A DNA stretch of 64,000 nt from Mycobacterium gordonae. GTDB lineage: Bacteria; Actinomycetota; Actinomycetes; Mycobacteriales; Mycobacteriaceae. Shown piece by piece: positions 49,145 to 56,903 of the stretch. Within the stretch, counting starts at the first letter, position 1; each line of letters opens with the position of its first letter. The notes under the pieces were generated by a model. That model ran no database searches, was not told where the DNA came from, and was given only the letters and a program-made list of their open reading frames with translations. The stretch is from the NCBI RefSeq assembly GCF_002101675.1, contig NZ_LQOY01000155.1, positions 1 to 64,000 on the forward strand. Reading direction: 5' to 3'. A program made the position numbers and the translations under genes.

Positions 49145-49625
49145 TCCTGATTCCGCCGCGCGGGTCGGCACCGTGGTCGCGACGGCCGCCGGTGAGGTGA
49201 ACAAGCGGGACTGGCAACGCTGGGCGGCCGCCGTCGGCGACCACAACCCGTTGTGGTTCGACACCGAGTACGCGCGGGCCCACGGGTACCGCGACATCAT
49301 CTGTCCGCCACTGTTTCTGCAGTACGCCATCCTCGGCGTCAGCGCATTGGCCGACCTGCGGCGCGACGGATCGTCCGGTGCGGTGACCGGTAGCCTGCCG
49401 TTTCCGCGGGCCCCGCGACGGATGGCCGGCGGCGAAACGACCGCCTTTCACGGCCCGGCATACCATCGCGACGAGATCGAGATGGTGCGCACCATCGAGT
49501 CCATCGTGGAAAAAGAGGGCCGGTCGGGAAGATTCGTGCTGGTGACGTGGCGCGGCGAATACCGCAACCAGCACCGGCAACTCCTCGCCGAGGCCACCAT
49601 GTCGATGATTGCCAGGCCCGCATGA
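49128..49625 (+). CDS. FAS1-type hotdog dehydratase domain protein
   Basis: 165 residues. N-terminal MaoC-like fold: FDTEYARAHGYRDIICPPLFLQYAI with PPLFL typical of ChsH2/FAS1-dehydratase N domains, MAGGETTAFHGPAYHRDEIEMVRTIESI, and GRFVLVTWRGEYRNQHRQLLAEATMSMI. In the cholesterol igr operon such a domain (in ChsH2) pairs with a catalytic MaoC partner (ChsH1) and hydrates the enoyl-CoA. Here it lacks the fused DUF35 part, which is encoded separately at 51248. ATG 49128 with AAGGGA upstream; overlaps both neighbours. Confidence 0.84.
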   Translation: MDSLIDPDSAARVGTVVATAAGEVNKRDWQRWAAAVGDHNPLWFDTEYARAHGYRDIICPPLFLQYAILGVSALADLRRDGSSGAVTGSLPFPRAPRRMAGGETTAFHGPAYHRDEIEMVRTIESIVEKEGRSGRFVLVTWRGEYRNQHRQLLAEATMSMIARPA

Positions 49626-50047
49626 CCGGGCAGGTCTATGTCGAGGACGTCGAACCCGGCTATGCCATACCGGTTCTGACCGTCATCGTTACCGAGACGC
49701 AGATGTTCTTCTTCAGCGCCGCAACGTACAACGGCCACCGCATCCACTACGACAAGGACTGGGCGCGAGACGTCGAAGGCTACAACACCGTGCTCGTGCA
49801 GGGGCCTTTGCAGGCGGCGCTGCTGTCGCGTGCGCTGACCGACTGGATCGGTGGTGCCGGCCGCCTGGTGTCATTCTCGGTGCAGAACCGCGCGATCGCC
49901 TATCCAGGTGAGGAACTGCGTTTCGGTGGCGTGGTCACCGGCAAACGGGATGCGTTGGTAGACCTCGACATCTTCTGCCGGCGCGGTGACGACGTATTGA
50001 TGCCGGGCAGCGCGACCGTCGCTCTGCCGCACCGGAGCGCGCCGTGA
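49622..50047 (+). CDS. MaoC-like enoyl-CoA hydratase (ChsH1-like)
   Basis: 141-residue hotdog protein. FFFSAATYNGHRIHYDKDWARDVEGY contains the hydratase motif (acid/His pair in AATYNGHRIHYD), then NTVLVQGPLQAALLSRAL and the end GSATVALPH. It is the presumed catalytic partner of the preceding dehydratase-like subunit. ATG overlaps the preceding stop (ATGA), and the stop overlaps the next start (GTGA). Confidence 0.86.
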   Translation: MTGQVYVEDVEPGYAIPVLTVIVTETQMFFFSAATYNGHRIHYDKDWARDVEGYNTVLVQGPLQAALLSRALTDWIGGAGRLVSFSVQNRAIAYPGEELRFGGVVTGKRDALVDLDIFCRRGDDVLMPGSATVALPHRSAP

Positions 50048-51246
50048 CCGGGCTGCGGGGCACGGCCGCCATCATCGGGATCGCCGAGCTGCCCGCCGAA
50101 CGACGGCAGAGCGCGCCACCGTCGTTCACCATTGACCAGTATGCGCGGCTGGCCAAGCTGGTGATCGAAGACGCCGGAGTGAAAGCCTCTGTGGTTAACG
50201 GCTTGTCGTGCCACGGCATCGCGGAGTCGGACATGTTCGCGCCGGCCACGCTGTCGGAGTATCTCGGCATTCCGCTGGACTTCGGTGACCGGGTGGACCT
50301 GGGCGGTGCGACCGCCGCCGGGATGGTGTGGCGAGCGGCCGCGGCGGTGGAACTGGGGATCTGCGACGCGGTGCTGGCGGTGGTGCCGGGATCGCAGGAG
50401 ATTCCCCGCTCCCAGCGTCGGCCAAGCCGAACGCTGGGCTGGTACGGGGCATCCAGCAACAACTACGGGTCACCGCAAGCCGAGTTCGAAATCCCATACG
50501 GCAACGTCGGCCAGAACGCTCCCTATGCGCAGATCGCCCAGCGCTATGCGGCCGAACACGGTTACAATCCCAGAGCTTTGGCCAAAGTAGCGGTGGATCA
50601 GCGGACCAACGCCTGTGCCCATCCGGGAGCAGTGTTCCACGGCAAGCCCCTCACCGTCGAGGATGTGCTGAACAGCCCGGTGATCGCCGACCCGATCCAC
50701 CTGCTCGAGACGGTGATGCGCGTCCAGGGCGGCGCCGGGGTCCTCATCGCTAACGCTGATATCGCCCGTCGAGCCCGCCACCGGCCCGTGTGGATCAAGG
50801 GCTTCGGAGAGCACATCCGTTTCAAAACGCCCACCTACGCCGACGACCTGCTGTGTACGCCGATAGCCCGTGCGGCCGAAAAGGCCTTTGTCATGGCGGG
50901 TCTGGGCCGCGATGACGTCGATGTCGCCTCGATCTACGACTGCTACACCATCACGGTGCTGATGACGCTGGAAGACGCCGGATTCTGTGGCAAGGGCCAA
51001 GGTATGGCGTGGCTGACCCAGCACGACCTGACCTTCCGCGGTGACTTCCCGCTGAACACCGCCGGCGGTCAGCTCTCCTACGGACAGGCCGGTATGGCCG
51101 GCGGCATGCATCACGTCGTCGACGGGGCTCGTCAGATCATGGGTCGAGCCGGGGCGGCGCAGGTGCAAGACTGCGACACGGCGTTCGTGACCGGCAACGG
51201 CGGCATCATGAGTGAACAAGTGGCGCTGGTGTTGGGTGGCGACTGA
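50044..51246 (+). CDS. thiolase-fold lipid-transfer protein (Ltp2-like retro-aldolase)
   Basis: 400 residues of the SCP-x/thiolase-like family. The canonical thiolase Cys loop is replaced by GGATAAGMVWRAAAAVELGICD; conserved features instead are AFVMAGLGRDDVDVASIYDCYTITVLM and LNTAGGQLSYGQAGMAGGMHHVVDGARQIMG. This is the pattern of Ltp2, which cleaves the beta-hydroxy steroid side-chain CoA by retro-aldol reaction (family knowledge). Ltp2 needs a DUF35 partner, and a DUF35 gene follows directly. GTG start overlaps the MaoC stop. Confidence 0.85.
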   Translation: MTGLRGTAAIIGIAELPAERRQSAPPSFTIDQYARLAKLVIEDAGVKASVVNGLSCHGIAESDMFAPATLSEYLGIPLDFGDRVDLGGATAAGMVWRAAAAVELGICDAVLAVVPGSQEIPRSQRRPSRTLGWYGASSNNYGSPQAEFEIPYGNVGQNAPYAQIAQRYAAEHGYNPRALAKVAVDQRTNACAHPGAVFHGKPLTVEDVLNSPVIADPIHLLETVMRVQGGAGVLIANADIARRARHRPVWIKGFGEHIRFKTPTYADDLLCTPIARAAEKAFVMAGLGRDDVDVASIYDCYTITVLMTLEDAGFCGKGQGMAWLTQHDLTFRGDFPLNTAGGQLSYGQAGMAGGMHHVVDGARQIMGRAGAAQVQDCDTAFVTGNGGIMSEQVALVLGGD

Positions 51247-51247
51247 G

Positions 51248-51661
51248 ATGACCGAGCCACTCCCGCTGCCCGAGCCGACACCGGTGTCGCAACCGTTTTG
51301 GGATGCGCTGCGAGAACACCGCATTCGCATCCAGTACTCGCCGTCGTCCGGACGATACGTCTTTTATCCGCGCACGCTGGCGCCCGGAACCCTGGCCGAC
51401 GATTTGGAATGGCGTGACATCGACGGCGCGGGAACGCTGTACACCTACACCATTGCCCGTCGTCCGACCGGGCCGCCCTGGGCGGAACACGCGCCGCAGC
51501 TGCTCGCGGTCGTGCAATGGGATGTCGGGCCGCGGGTCAGCACCGAGCTGGTTGATGTCGATCCGGACGAGATCCGCGTCGGGATGCGGGTGTCCCCGGT
51601 GTTCCACGACGTGCCCGGCCACTCGGCGACGCTGTTGTACTACACCAAAGATAGTGGTTGA
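51248..51661 (+). CDS. DUF35 OB-fold protein lacking the zinc ribbon cysteines
   Basis: 137 residues. PVSQPFWDALREHRIRIQYSPSSGRYVFYPRTLAPG is the N-terminal DUF35 region, but where CxxC-x10-CxxC usually lies this protein has YSPSSG and YPR, so the zinc site is lost. The OB-fold part GAGTLYTYTIARRPTGPPWAEHAPQLLAVVQWD and HDVPGHSATLLYY is intact. It should complex with the Ltp2-like protein encoded just upstream. ATG 51248 is 1 base after the previous stop. Confidence 0.82.
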   Translation: MTEPLPLPEPTPVSQPFWDALREHRIRIQYSPSSGRYVFYPRTLAPGTLADDLEWRDIDGAGTLYTYTIARRPTGPPWAEHAPQLLAVVQWDVGPRVSTELVDVDPDEIRVGMRVSPVFHDVPGHSATLLYYTKDSG

Positions 51662-51663
51662 TA

Positions 51664-53238
51664 ATGCCTTTCGAAACCATCCAGCAGCTGCTGCGGTCCC
51701 GCATGGCAGACGACGGTGTCGCGGTGGCGCACGGCGACCGGACGTGGACGTGGCGCGAGCATCTCGCTGAGGCATCCGCGGAGGCCTCGTTTCTGCTTGG
51801 GTTGATGGCTGGCGACCGTCCGCTGCATGTCGGTGCGCTGCTGGGCAACTCGCCGGCGATGCTGCGTTCCATGGCAGCGGCGGCGCTGGGCGGGTACGTC
51901 TTGTGCGGTGTCAATACCACCCGGCGCGGGCAGGGTTTGGTGTCCGACGTCCGCAGAGCCGACTGTCAAGTCCTGCTTGTCGATTCGGAGCACCGCGGCC
52001 TGCTCGACGGTCTCGCAATGCCCGGGGTGAGGATCCTTGATGTCGACGGTGCCACCTTTCAAGACTCGGTGGCGGTCGCGAAACCATTGGTGCCCGTGGA
52101 GATCAGCGGCGTCGATCCGGTGGTGATCATCTTCACCTCCGGTACCAGCGGTGATCCGAAGGCAGTCCGGTTCGCTCACGCGATGGGCGTCATGTGCGGG
52201 GCCAGCCTGGTCGAGCGGTTTGGATTGTCCTCCGACGACGTCTGTTATCTCGCGATGCCGCTGTTCCATTCCAACGGGGTCGCGGCCGGTTGGGCGGTGG
52301 CGATCGCCTGCGGTGCCACCATGGTGCCGGCCAAGTTCTCGCCGTCCCGATTCCTGGCGGACATCCGCCGCTACGGGGTCACTTATATGAACTACGTCGG
52401 CAAGCCGCTGGCGCTGGTGCTGGCCACTCCCGAGCAGCCCGACGACGCGGACAACCCGCTGCGTGCGGCTTTCGGCAACGAAGCCACCGAACACGATCTC
52501 GAGCGGTTCGCGCGACGTTTCGGTTGCCGGGTGGTGGACAGCTTCGGATCCAGCGAGTTCGCGGTGGTCGTGATGCGCGAGGAGGGCACACCGCCTGGAT
52601 CGATCGGCAAAGGGTATCCCGGGGTCAGCATCTACCGTTCTGAGACCGTAACCGAATGCGCACCAGCCGTTTTCGACGAGCATGGCGCGCTGGTCAACTT
52701 CGACGAGGCCGTCGGGGAACTGGTGAACACCTATGGCGCCGGAGGATTCACCGGCTACTACAACGACGCCGATGCCACCGCTGAACGGATGCGCCACGGC
52801 ATGTACTGGTCGGGCGACCTGGCCTACCGCGATGCCGACGGCTGGATCTACCTGGCCGGTCGCACCGCAGACTGGATGCGGGTGGATGGGGAGAATTTGG
52901 CGGCCGGTCCCATCGAGCGGGTACTGCAGCGGTTGCCGGAGATCAATCACGTCGCGGTGTATGCGGTACCCGACGACAGAGTCGGCGACCAGGTGATGGC
53001 GGCGATCGTGCTGAACAACGGCGCAACGTTGACACCCCGGCAATTCGGCGAATTCCTGGCCGCGCAACCCGATCTGTCACCGAAGGCCTGGCCCCGGTAT
53101 GTGCGGCTCACCGCCACACTCCCACAGACCGCGACCAACAAGATCCTCAAACGCGAACTCATCGCCCAAGGTCCCAGTTCCGGAGACGGCGTGCTGTGGA
53201 AGCGTGAGGGCAGGGGGCGGGATTACCTCGCGGACTAG
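51664..53238 (+). CDS. acyl-CoA synthetase (FadD17-like)
   Basis: 524 residues. FTSGTSGDPKAVRFAHAMG (phosphate loop), DSFGSSEFAV, MYWSGDLAYRDADGW, RTADWMRVDGENLAAGPIE and TATNKILKRELI. The shorter motif FTSGTSGDPKAV and YWSGD match FadD17, which in M. tuberculosis lies next to fadE26-fadE27. It would activate the C24/C27 steroid or fatty acid with CoA, feeding the dehydrogenase pair. ATG 51664 chosen; a TTG two codons earlier overlaps the DUF35 stop. Confidence 0.86.
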   Translation: MPFETIQQLLRSRMADDGVAVAHGDRTWTWREHLAEASAEASFLLGLMAGDRPLHVGALLGNSPAMLRSMAAAALGGYVLCGVNTTRRGQGLVSDVRRADCQVLLVDSEHRGLLDGLAMPGVRILDVDGATFQDSVAVAKPLVPVEISGVDPVVIIFTSGTSGDPKAVRFAHAMGVMCGASLVERFGLSSDDVCYLAMPLFHSNGVAAGWAVAIACGATMVPAKFSPSRFLADIRRYGVTYMNYVGKPLALVLATPEQPDDADNPLRAAFGNEATEHDLERFARRFGCRVVDSFGSSEFAVVVMREEGTPPGSIGKGYPGVSIYRSETVTECAPAVFDEHGALVNFDEAVGELVNTYGAGGFTGYYNDADATAERMRHGMYWSGDLAYRDADGWIYLAGRTADWMRVDGENLAAGPIERVLQRLPEINHVAVYAVPDDRVGDQVMAAIVLNNGATLTPRQFGEFLAAQPDLSPKAWPRYVRLTATLPQTATNKILKRELIAQGPSSGDGVLWKREGRGRDYLAD

Positions 53239-53244
53239 TGCAAG

Positions 53245-54225
53245 ATGGGTGTGACAGAGGTGACGGATGCGATGAACTCTCTTGACTTTGACAGCTGCGA
53301 CCTGGGCGAGACGGAAGACTTTCTGGTGCGTAACTACACCCGGATGCGCATCGGGGCCAACGGCGAACATCGGCGCGCCCGCATCCGGCGTCGGTGGTCG
53401 GGCCCGGTCACCTTTGACGAGCTGTCGTTCAGCTACAACATGAGCTACAACGCCGATCCGCTGGGGAAGATCTTGCTCTGCCGGGTGCACACGGGGCGGA
53501 TCGAGGAGAACTTCATCGGCGAACCGCAGGACGTGTTCGCGCCCGGTGACCTCACCCTGTTGTCCCCGCCCGAGCTGCCCTATTCCGGACAGGTCTGTCA
53601 GGCCAGCTACGACCTCACCGGTCTGCCTCCGGCGTTGTTGGATCGCGTCGCAAGCAGTGCTCCCGGCACCAAGAGCGAGCCGGTGCAACTGACGGGCCAC
53701 CGGCCGATCAGCGCGGCGGCCGGGCGGCGCCTGAGTGCCTTCATCGACTACCTGCGTGACCACGTCCTGTCCGATCCGGCCGCCTGCGCGTCACCGTTGG
53801 TCACCAGCAGCGTCGCCGCCCACCTGGCGGCTGCCGTGCTCGCGGCACTTCCCAGCAACGCCGAGCTCGACCCCGCTGCCACCGACCGCCGCGACGCCGC
53901 CAAGCCGGTCCTGCTACGGCGGGCCATCGCGTTCATCGAAGAGAACGCGCACAAAGACATCATGCTCAGCGACATCGCCGAGCACGTCTACGTGACCCCG
54001 CGCACCCTGCAGTACATGTTTCGCCAGCACCTGGACTGCACGCCCATGGACTATCTGCGCCGGGCCCGGCTGCATCGCGCTCATCACGACTTGCTCAGCG
54101 GAACACGTGCGTCCACCACCGTGACGCAGGTCGCCAATCGGTGGGGGTTCGCCCACATCGGACGGTTTGCCGCGTACTACCGCGAGATCTATGGACGCTC
54201 ACCGCATGACACGTTGCGGCACTGA
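53245..54225 (+). CDS. AraC family transcriptional regulator
   Basis: 326 residues: an N-terminal ligand/dimer domain (FSYNMSYNADPLGKILLCRV, FAPGDLTLLSPPELPY) and a C-terminal AraC double helix-turn-helix (KPVLLRRAIAFIEENAHKDIMLSDIAEHVYVTPRTLQYMFRQHLDCTPMDYLRRARL, then TQVANRWGFAHIGRFAAYYREIYGRSP). It follows fadD17-like by 6 bases, so it may be co-transcribed with and regulate the operon. The 3' 37 bases overlap the convergent GAF-ANTAR gene. Confidence 0.85.
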   Translation: MGVTEVTDAMNSLDFDSCDLGETEDFLVRNYTRMRIGANGEHRRARIRRRWSGPVTFDELSFSYNMSYNADPLGKILLCRVHTGRIEENFIGEPQDVFAPGDLTLLSPPELPYSGQVCQASYDLTGLPPALLDRVASSAPGTKSEPVQLTGHRPISAAAGRRLSAFIDYLRDHVLSDPAACASPLVTSSVAAHLAAAVLAALPSNAELDPAATDRRDAAKPVLLRRAIAFIEENAHKDIMLSDIAEHVYVTPRTLQYMFRQHLDCTPMDYLRRARLHRAHHDLLSGTRASTTVTQVANRWGFAHIGRFAAYYREIYGRSPHDTLRH

Positions 54226-54995
54226 CACCCCGACGGTGCTTCGCGGGACGCTTGGCCGGCGCGCTCGAGTTGAATCACCTTCTCAGCGATGTGCACGAGT
54301 TTGGTGTTGGACTCCTGAGACAACTGACGCAGCATGGAGAAGGCGGCCGCCGCGCTGATCTGGAAGCGCTCCATCAAGATGCCCTTGGCCTGACCGATGA
54401 CGTCCCGACTGACCAGTGCCGCGTGAAAGTGCTGCTGACCATGCAGCACGTTCCACGCCAGGCTGGTGTGGGCGGCATAAATCAGCCCCAGCTCCAAGGA
54501 TTCTTCGGTGAAAGCCCAGGGCAGTTCGGCGTAGCAGCTGAACGCGGCCGGCGCCGAGTCGTCACCGCAGAGCGGAAACGAGATGATCGAGCGGACCCGG
54601 GTGCGTTCCAATGCTGCATCGCGGTATCGCGGCCAGCGCCGGTCAGTGGCCAGGTCGTCGATGCAGACGATGCGCCGCTCCCGGGCGGCCGACAGGCACG
54701 GACCTTCACCGACGTCGCGATGCACTGCGTCGGACAGGGACGGGTAGCGATGATTGGCGGCCAGTGTGCGGACCATCCCGCCGTCGCCGAAGACGGTGAC
54801 GCCCAGATACTGAGCCCCGGGAATCGCCGCCACCGTCATTGCGATGATGTCGCGCAGCACCGTACCGAAGTCCGGATCGCGGCTCCGTTGCAGCTCGTCG
54901 ACCTTCCTGAGCACCGCATAGATGCTCTGGCGTTCCGCCGAGAGAGTGTGTTCAGGTTCTGCCAATAACCGCGAGCCGACGTCGTGGCCCCTCAC
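54189..54995 (-). CDS. GAF-ANTAR antitermination regulator
   Basis: 268 residues. GAF domain about residues 45-180 (IPGAQYLGVTVFGDGGMVRT, VGEGPCLSAARERRIVCIDDLATDRRWP, IISFPLCGDD) and ANTAR RNA-binding helices about 195-250 (SRDVIGQAKGILMERFQISAAAAFSMLRQLSQESNTKLVHIAEKVI). Such proteins bind hairpin pairs in mRNA leaders and prevent termination when their ligand or signal is sensed. GTG start has GGAGGGG 6 bases upstream. Overlaps the AraC gene at the 3' end. Targets unknown. Confidence 0.88.
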   Translation of the reverse strand: MRGHDVGSRLLAEPEHTLSAERQSIYAVLRKVDELQRSRDPDFGTVLRDIIAMTVAAIPGAQYLGVTVFGDGGMVRTLAANHRYPSLSDAVHRDVGEGPCLSAARERRIVCIDDLATDRRWPRYRDAALERTRVRSIISFPLCGDDSAPAAFSCYAELPWAFTEESLELGLIYAAHTSLAWNVLHGQQHFHAALVSRDVIGQAKGILMERFQISAAAAFSMLRQLSQESNTKLVHIAEKVIQLERAGQASREAPSGCQCRNVSCGERP

Positions 54996-55199
54996 GATTT
55001 CCCCTCCAGCATTCGGTGGCTACATCTGTATTCGACTATCCCAGGCGGCCGGTTGGGCCGACAACCTCCGCTGCTCGCCGAAATCCCGCCGTCCTCAGCA
55101 CTGGATCACTCCAAAACTCTTGTCGCACCGAACATTTAAGTAACCGCAAGCACCGGTCGCCAGTGCATGATTTTCGCAGAGAGGATTTCTGCTGACGGC
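54996..55199. other. intergenic region between GAF-ANTAR and CYP125-like genes
   Basis: 204 bases with only the ribosome-binding site of the GAF-ANTAR gene at 55000-55007 recognisable. It is downstream of the minus-strand P450. A possible minus-strand small frame is not convincing. Confidence 0.3.
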
Positions 55200-56462
55200 T
55201 CACATTTCGTATTCTGGCCGTCCGCTGCACCCGTCTCCGTAGTCGACCGGCCAGTGTTTGATGCCGGTGATGAACGGTGACCGCAACCGCTCGGGTGCCC
55301 CGGCTGACGCCAGATCGGGCATGGTGTCCGCGATCGCATTGAACATCAGGTCGATTGTCATGCGGGCCAGGTTGGCGCCAATGCAATAGTGGGCTCCGCT
55401 GCCACCGAAACCGACGTGCGGGTTCGGGCTACGCAGGATGTTGAAGGCGTACGGGTCGTCGAAGACCTCTTCGTCGAAGTTGGCCGACCGGTAGAACATC
55501 ACCAACCGCTGACCTTTTCTGATGGGTACGCCGCGAATCTCGGTGTCCGCCAGAGCCGTCCGCTGAAATGCGGTGATGGGCGTGGCCCAGCGGATGACCT
55601 CGTCGGCCGTGGTCGGCGGCCGGTGGGCCTTGAACAGTTCCCACTGATCCGGGAAGTCGGTGAAGGCCATCATGCCCTGCGTGATCGAATTGCGGGTCGT
55701 CTCGTTGCCGGCGATAGCGAGCGTCACCACGAACATCCCGAATTCGGCTTCGGTGAGCCGGTGGCCGTCGGCGTCGGCCCGGATCAGCGTCGAGACGATG
55801 TCGTCGCCGGGCTCGGTGACCCTGCTTTCAGCCAGTTGCATTGCGTACCACATCATTTCGGCTGCCGAGGTCAGTGAATCGTGGTCGGCGAATTCCGGGT
55901 CGTCGGCGCCGATCATCTGATTGGACCAGTCGAACAGCTTGTCACGGTCCTCGGCCGGCACCCCGAGCAAGCCGGCGATCGCCTGCAGCGGCAGCTCGCA
56001 GGCCACCTGTCTGACGAAGTCACCCGAGCGCTGCGCCGCGGCCCGCGTGGCGATCTGGCGGGCCCGCTCGGCAAGGTCGGCGCGCAACCGTTCGACCGCA
56101 CGCGGGGTGAAGCCGCGCGCGACGATCTTGCGCAGGCGACTGTGCTCGGGATCATCCATCATGATCATCGACGCCCGGCCCAGCTCGATCTGCGCCTGCG
56201 CCGATTCTTGCGGATAACGCGGCACCACGGACTTCTCGGCGGAGGAGAAGATGTCGCTGCGCAGCGAAACCTCACGGACGTCGCGGTGCTTGCTCACCAC
56301 CCAGTAGCCGCCGTCGCCGAAGCCGCCCTGATCGATCGGTTGCTCGTTCCACCAGATCGGCGCCGTGGCGCGCAGCTCCGCCAGCTCGTGTTCCGGTACC
56401 CGGTGCGCGTAGATGTCAGGGTCGGTGAAGTCGAATCCCGGCGGCAGATCAGGGGCGGCCAT
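55200..56462 (-). CDS. cytochrome P450, CYP125-like steroid C26/27 monooxygenase
   Basis: 420 residues. Very close in pattern to CYP125: GFDFTDPDIYAHRVP, APIWWNEQ, ARGFTPRAVERL, ELPLQAIAGLLGVPAEDR, AIAGNETTRNSITQGMMAF (I helix), ADEVIRWATPITAFQRTAL, MFYRSANFDEEVF and heme loop GFGGSGAHYCIGANLARM. CYP125 oxidises the terminal methyl of the cholesterol side chain to acid, the step before CoA activation. Probably a paralogue or the main copy; the FadD17/FadE operon ends 1.2 kb upstream. Start ATG 56462 with GGAGCC ahead. Confidence 0.88.
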   Translation of the reverse strand: MAAPDLPPGFDFTDPDIYAHRVPEHELAELRATAPIWWNEQPIDQGGFGDGGYWVVSKHRDVREVSLRSDIFSSAEKSVVPRYPQESAQAQIELGRASMIMMDDPEHSRLRKIVARGFTPRAVERLRADLAERARQIATRAAAQRSGDFVRQVACELPLQAIAGLLGVPAEDRDKLFDWSNQMIGADDPEFADHDSLTSAAEMMWYAMQLAESRVTEPGDDIVSTLIRADADGHRLTEAEFGMFVVTLAIAGNETTRNSITQGMMAFTDFPDQWELFKAHRPPTTADEVIRWATPITAFQRTALADTEIRGVPIRKGQRLVMFYRSANFDEEVFDDPYAFNILRSPNPHVGFGGSGAHYCIGANLARMTIDLMFNAIADTMPDLASAGAPERLRSPFITGIKHWPVDYGDGCSGRPEYEM

Positions 56463-56589
56463 CGCGTGGCTCCTAGCGGGCTCCTCGGGGCGGGCTACTG
56501 CGATGCTATCGACGCCCCGGTGAGTGAGCGCAAGAATCTCACAAGAAATCCGCGAACATCAGCCAAGCGGGCCGCGGCACGCTGAGCGC

Positions 56590-56901
56590 ATGAAGATCGC
56601 GGCGATGATTATCGCGGGACTGGCGGCCGGCACCTTGGTGACGGCGAGTCCCGCCCACGCGGATGCGCTGGGCGACGTGCAGGAGCTGCAGCGCCAGACA
56701 TCCGAATTGCACGCCGGCTGGGACAGTATGAGCCCGGCGCAGCGAAACCAGCAGCTGGCGCAGCTGCAGCGGCAGGCGACGATTGTGCAGGGCGAGGTGG
56801 ACAACCTGCCTCCGGAGCAACGGCCGGAGATTCAGGCCAGACTGACCGCGGTGACCTTGGAGCTCACCGACATCCTGTGGAAGGTGTGGCCGGTCCCCTG
56901 A
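56590..56901 (+). CDS. small secreted helical protein
   Basis: 103 residues: signal peptide MKIAAMIIAGLAAGTLVTASPAHA, then a Gln-rich helical part (LGDVQELQRQTSELHAGWDSM, QQLAQLQRQATIVQGEVDNLPPEQRP). No cysteine. ATG 56590 (MKIAAMIIAG) is preferred; an upstream frame lacks a signal peptide context. Secretion is expected, function unknown. It converges on the FUSC-type gene with 2 bases between stops. Confidence 0.7.
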   Translation: MKIAAMIIAGLAAGTLVTASPAHADALGDVQELQRQTSELHAGWDSMSPAQRNQQLAQLQRQATIVQGEVDNLPPEQRPEIQARLTAVTLELTDILWKVWPVP

Positions 56902-56903
56902 CA

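Noticed and set aside
51640..53067. 475-codon minus-strand frame opposite the FadD17-like gene
   Set aside because: Antisense shadow of a well-supported ligase gene; repeats of His-Arg-Gly-Asp composition typical of such shadows.
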